From: Polaromonas sp.
Lineage (GTDB): Bacteria > Pseudomonadota > Gammaproteobacteria > Burkholderiales > Burkholderiaceae_C
Assembly (NCBI RefSeq): GCF_029945685.1
Contig: NZ_JAQSDA010000027.1
Coordinates: 248,001 to 312,000 of the forward strand
DNA: 64,000 nucleotides
Direction: 5' to 3'
Part shown: positions 63,422 to 64,000 of the stretch, piece by piece
How positions within the stretch are numbered: position 1 is the stretch's first letter
How the letters are laid out: the number at the start of each line of letters is the position of its first letter
Position numbers and translations under genes: made by a program
The notes under the pieces: model-generated
Seen by the model: only the letters and a program-made list of their open reading frames with translations
Databases searched by the model: none
What the model was told of the DNA's origin: nothing

Positions 63422-63698
63422 CGTGCAGACCGGTCAGGGGCCGGGCACGCCAGACGTGCGGCGGGCGGTGTGGAGGGTTCATGAAGGCTTTCCGGCCGAG
63501 GCGGCCCGGATGTCTTGTTCGGTTGGTGATGCAAACAAGGATACAACGTCCGCCGCGGCCGCGGGCGCCTGCACCCCTGGCATACCCCCCGTTACAATCT
63601 CGCTGCCTGCCAGCCGGGAAGCGGGAGCCGGCGGCCTCTGGCGCAGCATCACACGGGTGCGGTCAAGAGTATGTGTCACCACCTACCGGGTTCCAACC

Positions 63699-64000
63699 AT
63701 GACGTCCCTCAAGACCCTGCTCGTTTTTTTCGCCACTTTCGCGCTGCTGGCCTGCAGCTCCATGGGCAGCACGCCCGTGGGCAGCGACAGCACGGTGACC
63801 GAGGCCACGGCCAAACAGCTGGCGGGCGACGTGCCGCTGCCGCAGGGCACGGTCATCAAGCAGCAGGACACCCTGGTCATGGGTTCGGGCAACACCTGGA
63901 TGGGGCGGCTGAGCCTGACCGTGCCGGGCGAGGCGCAACCCGCGTTTGCCTGGTTCCGCGACAACCTGCCCGCCGCCGGCTGGACCCTGACCTCGAGCTC
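63699..64000 (+). CDS. Lipoprotein, 3' end cut by window edge
   Basis: The first 100 codons are visible. The signal peptide MTSLKTLLVFFATFALLACS has the lipobox LLAC with lipid attachment at C19 and S at +2, predicting outer-membrane sorting. The mature part VPLPQGTVIKQQDTLVMGSG, then FAWFRDNLPAAGWTLTSSS, looks like a small conserved Burkholderiales lipoprotein; function unknown. The 277-bp gap on its left shows a CCCCGTTACAATCTCGC stretch (possible -10 TACAAT at about 63595) and no gene. Confidence 0.8.
   Translation, partial: MTSLKTLLVFFATFALLACSSMGSTPVGSDSTVTEATAKQLAGDVPLPQGTVIKQQDTLVMGSGNTWMGRLSLTVPGEAQPAFAWFRDNLPAAGWTLTSS

Noticed and set aside
61811-63484. A 557-codon plus-strand open frame opposite the antiporter
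   Set aside because: Glutamine- and histidine-rich shadow of the antiporter and YdjM-like genes; no start signal or domain.

Overview
The window looks like the chromosome of a Betaproteobacterium of the Comamonadaceae (Polaromonas/Rhodoferax/Variovorax type). The support is the high GC, the Burkholderiales gene order folC-SPOR protein-cvpA-purF-metZ, an orphan Bug (TctC) binding protein, and a dispersed short repeat of the ATAGCTGCTTGCGC type that I associate with this family. This placement comes from gene content and memory, not from a database search.

Layout. 1-3.8 kb: LPS inner-core genes waaA (cut by the window edge) and waaC, then a phosphomannomutase/phosphoglucomutase, all on the minus strand. 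3.9-7.5 kb: an Ada(N)-AraC-AlkA fusion, Ogt, an EamA transporter and a small basic protein. 7.5-9 kb: three small conserved genes. 9.05-9.58 kb: a broken LysR gene. 9.66-23.4 kb: an IclR regulator divergent from ten tightly packed plus-strand genes: two thiolases, two AMP-forming acyl-CoA ligases, a PaaN-type aldehyde dehydrogenase, a carotenoid/stilbene-cleaving oxygenase homologue, an alpha/beta hydrolase, a Bug binding protein, a nitronate-monooxygenase-type flavoprotein and a CaiB/BaiF CoA-transferase. This looks like an acquired degradation operon. An integrase-methyltransferase remnant and tRNA-Asp lie on its right.

24.2-31.5 kb is a minus-strand housekeeping block: tRNA-Asp, -Glu and -Ala behind gltX, metZ, purF, cvpA, a SPOR protein and folC. 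31.6-42.8 kb holds mixed core genes: ArsC-like, a glycine-zipper protein, an ECF sigma/anti-sigma pair, ppnP, argG, a TraB-like protein, murB, yajQ, an aspartic protease, plsY, ybaK, an aldo-keto reductase and an OmpA lipoprotein. 42.9-53.3 kb is rich in signalling: an RsbRD-type histidine kinase, then a kinase-CheR-CheB-kinase operon. An acyl-CoA ligase and a hydrolase lie between them. 53.5-58.5 kb: prfB with its programmed frameshift, pepN and fbp. 58.5-60.1 kb: tRNA-Thr followed by a small islet with damaged toxin-antitoxin genes. 60.3-64 kb: a Nudix enzyme, a YdjM-like membrane protein, a CPA1 antiporter and a lipoprotein cut by the right edge.

The most unusual theme is repeats inside genes. 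At least three families of short palindromic repeats (called A, B and C here) occur between genes and also in frame inside waaA, waaC, ada-alkA, ogt, an acyl-CoA ligase and pepN, lengthening these proteins. Family A hairpin arms covary, and one A copy supplies the apparent ribosome-binding site of argG. The second main target is the carotenoid-oxygenase operon, whose substrate I cannot name.
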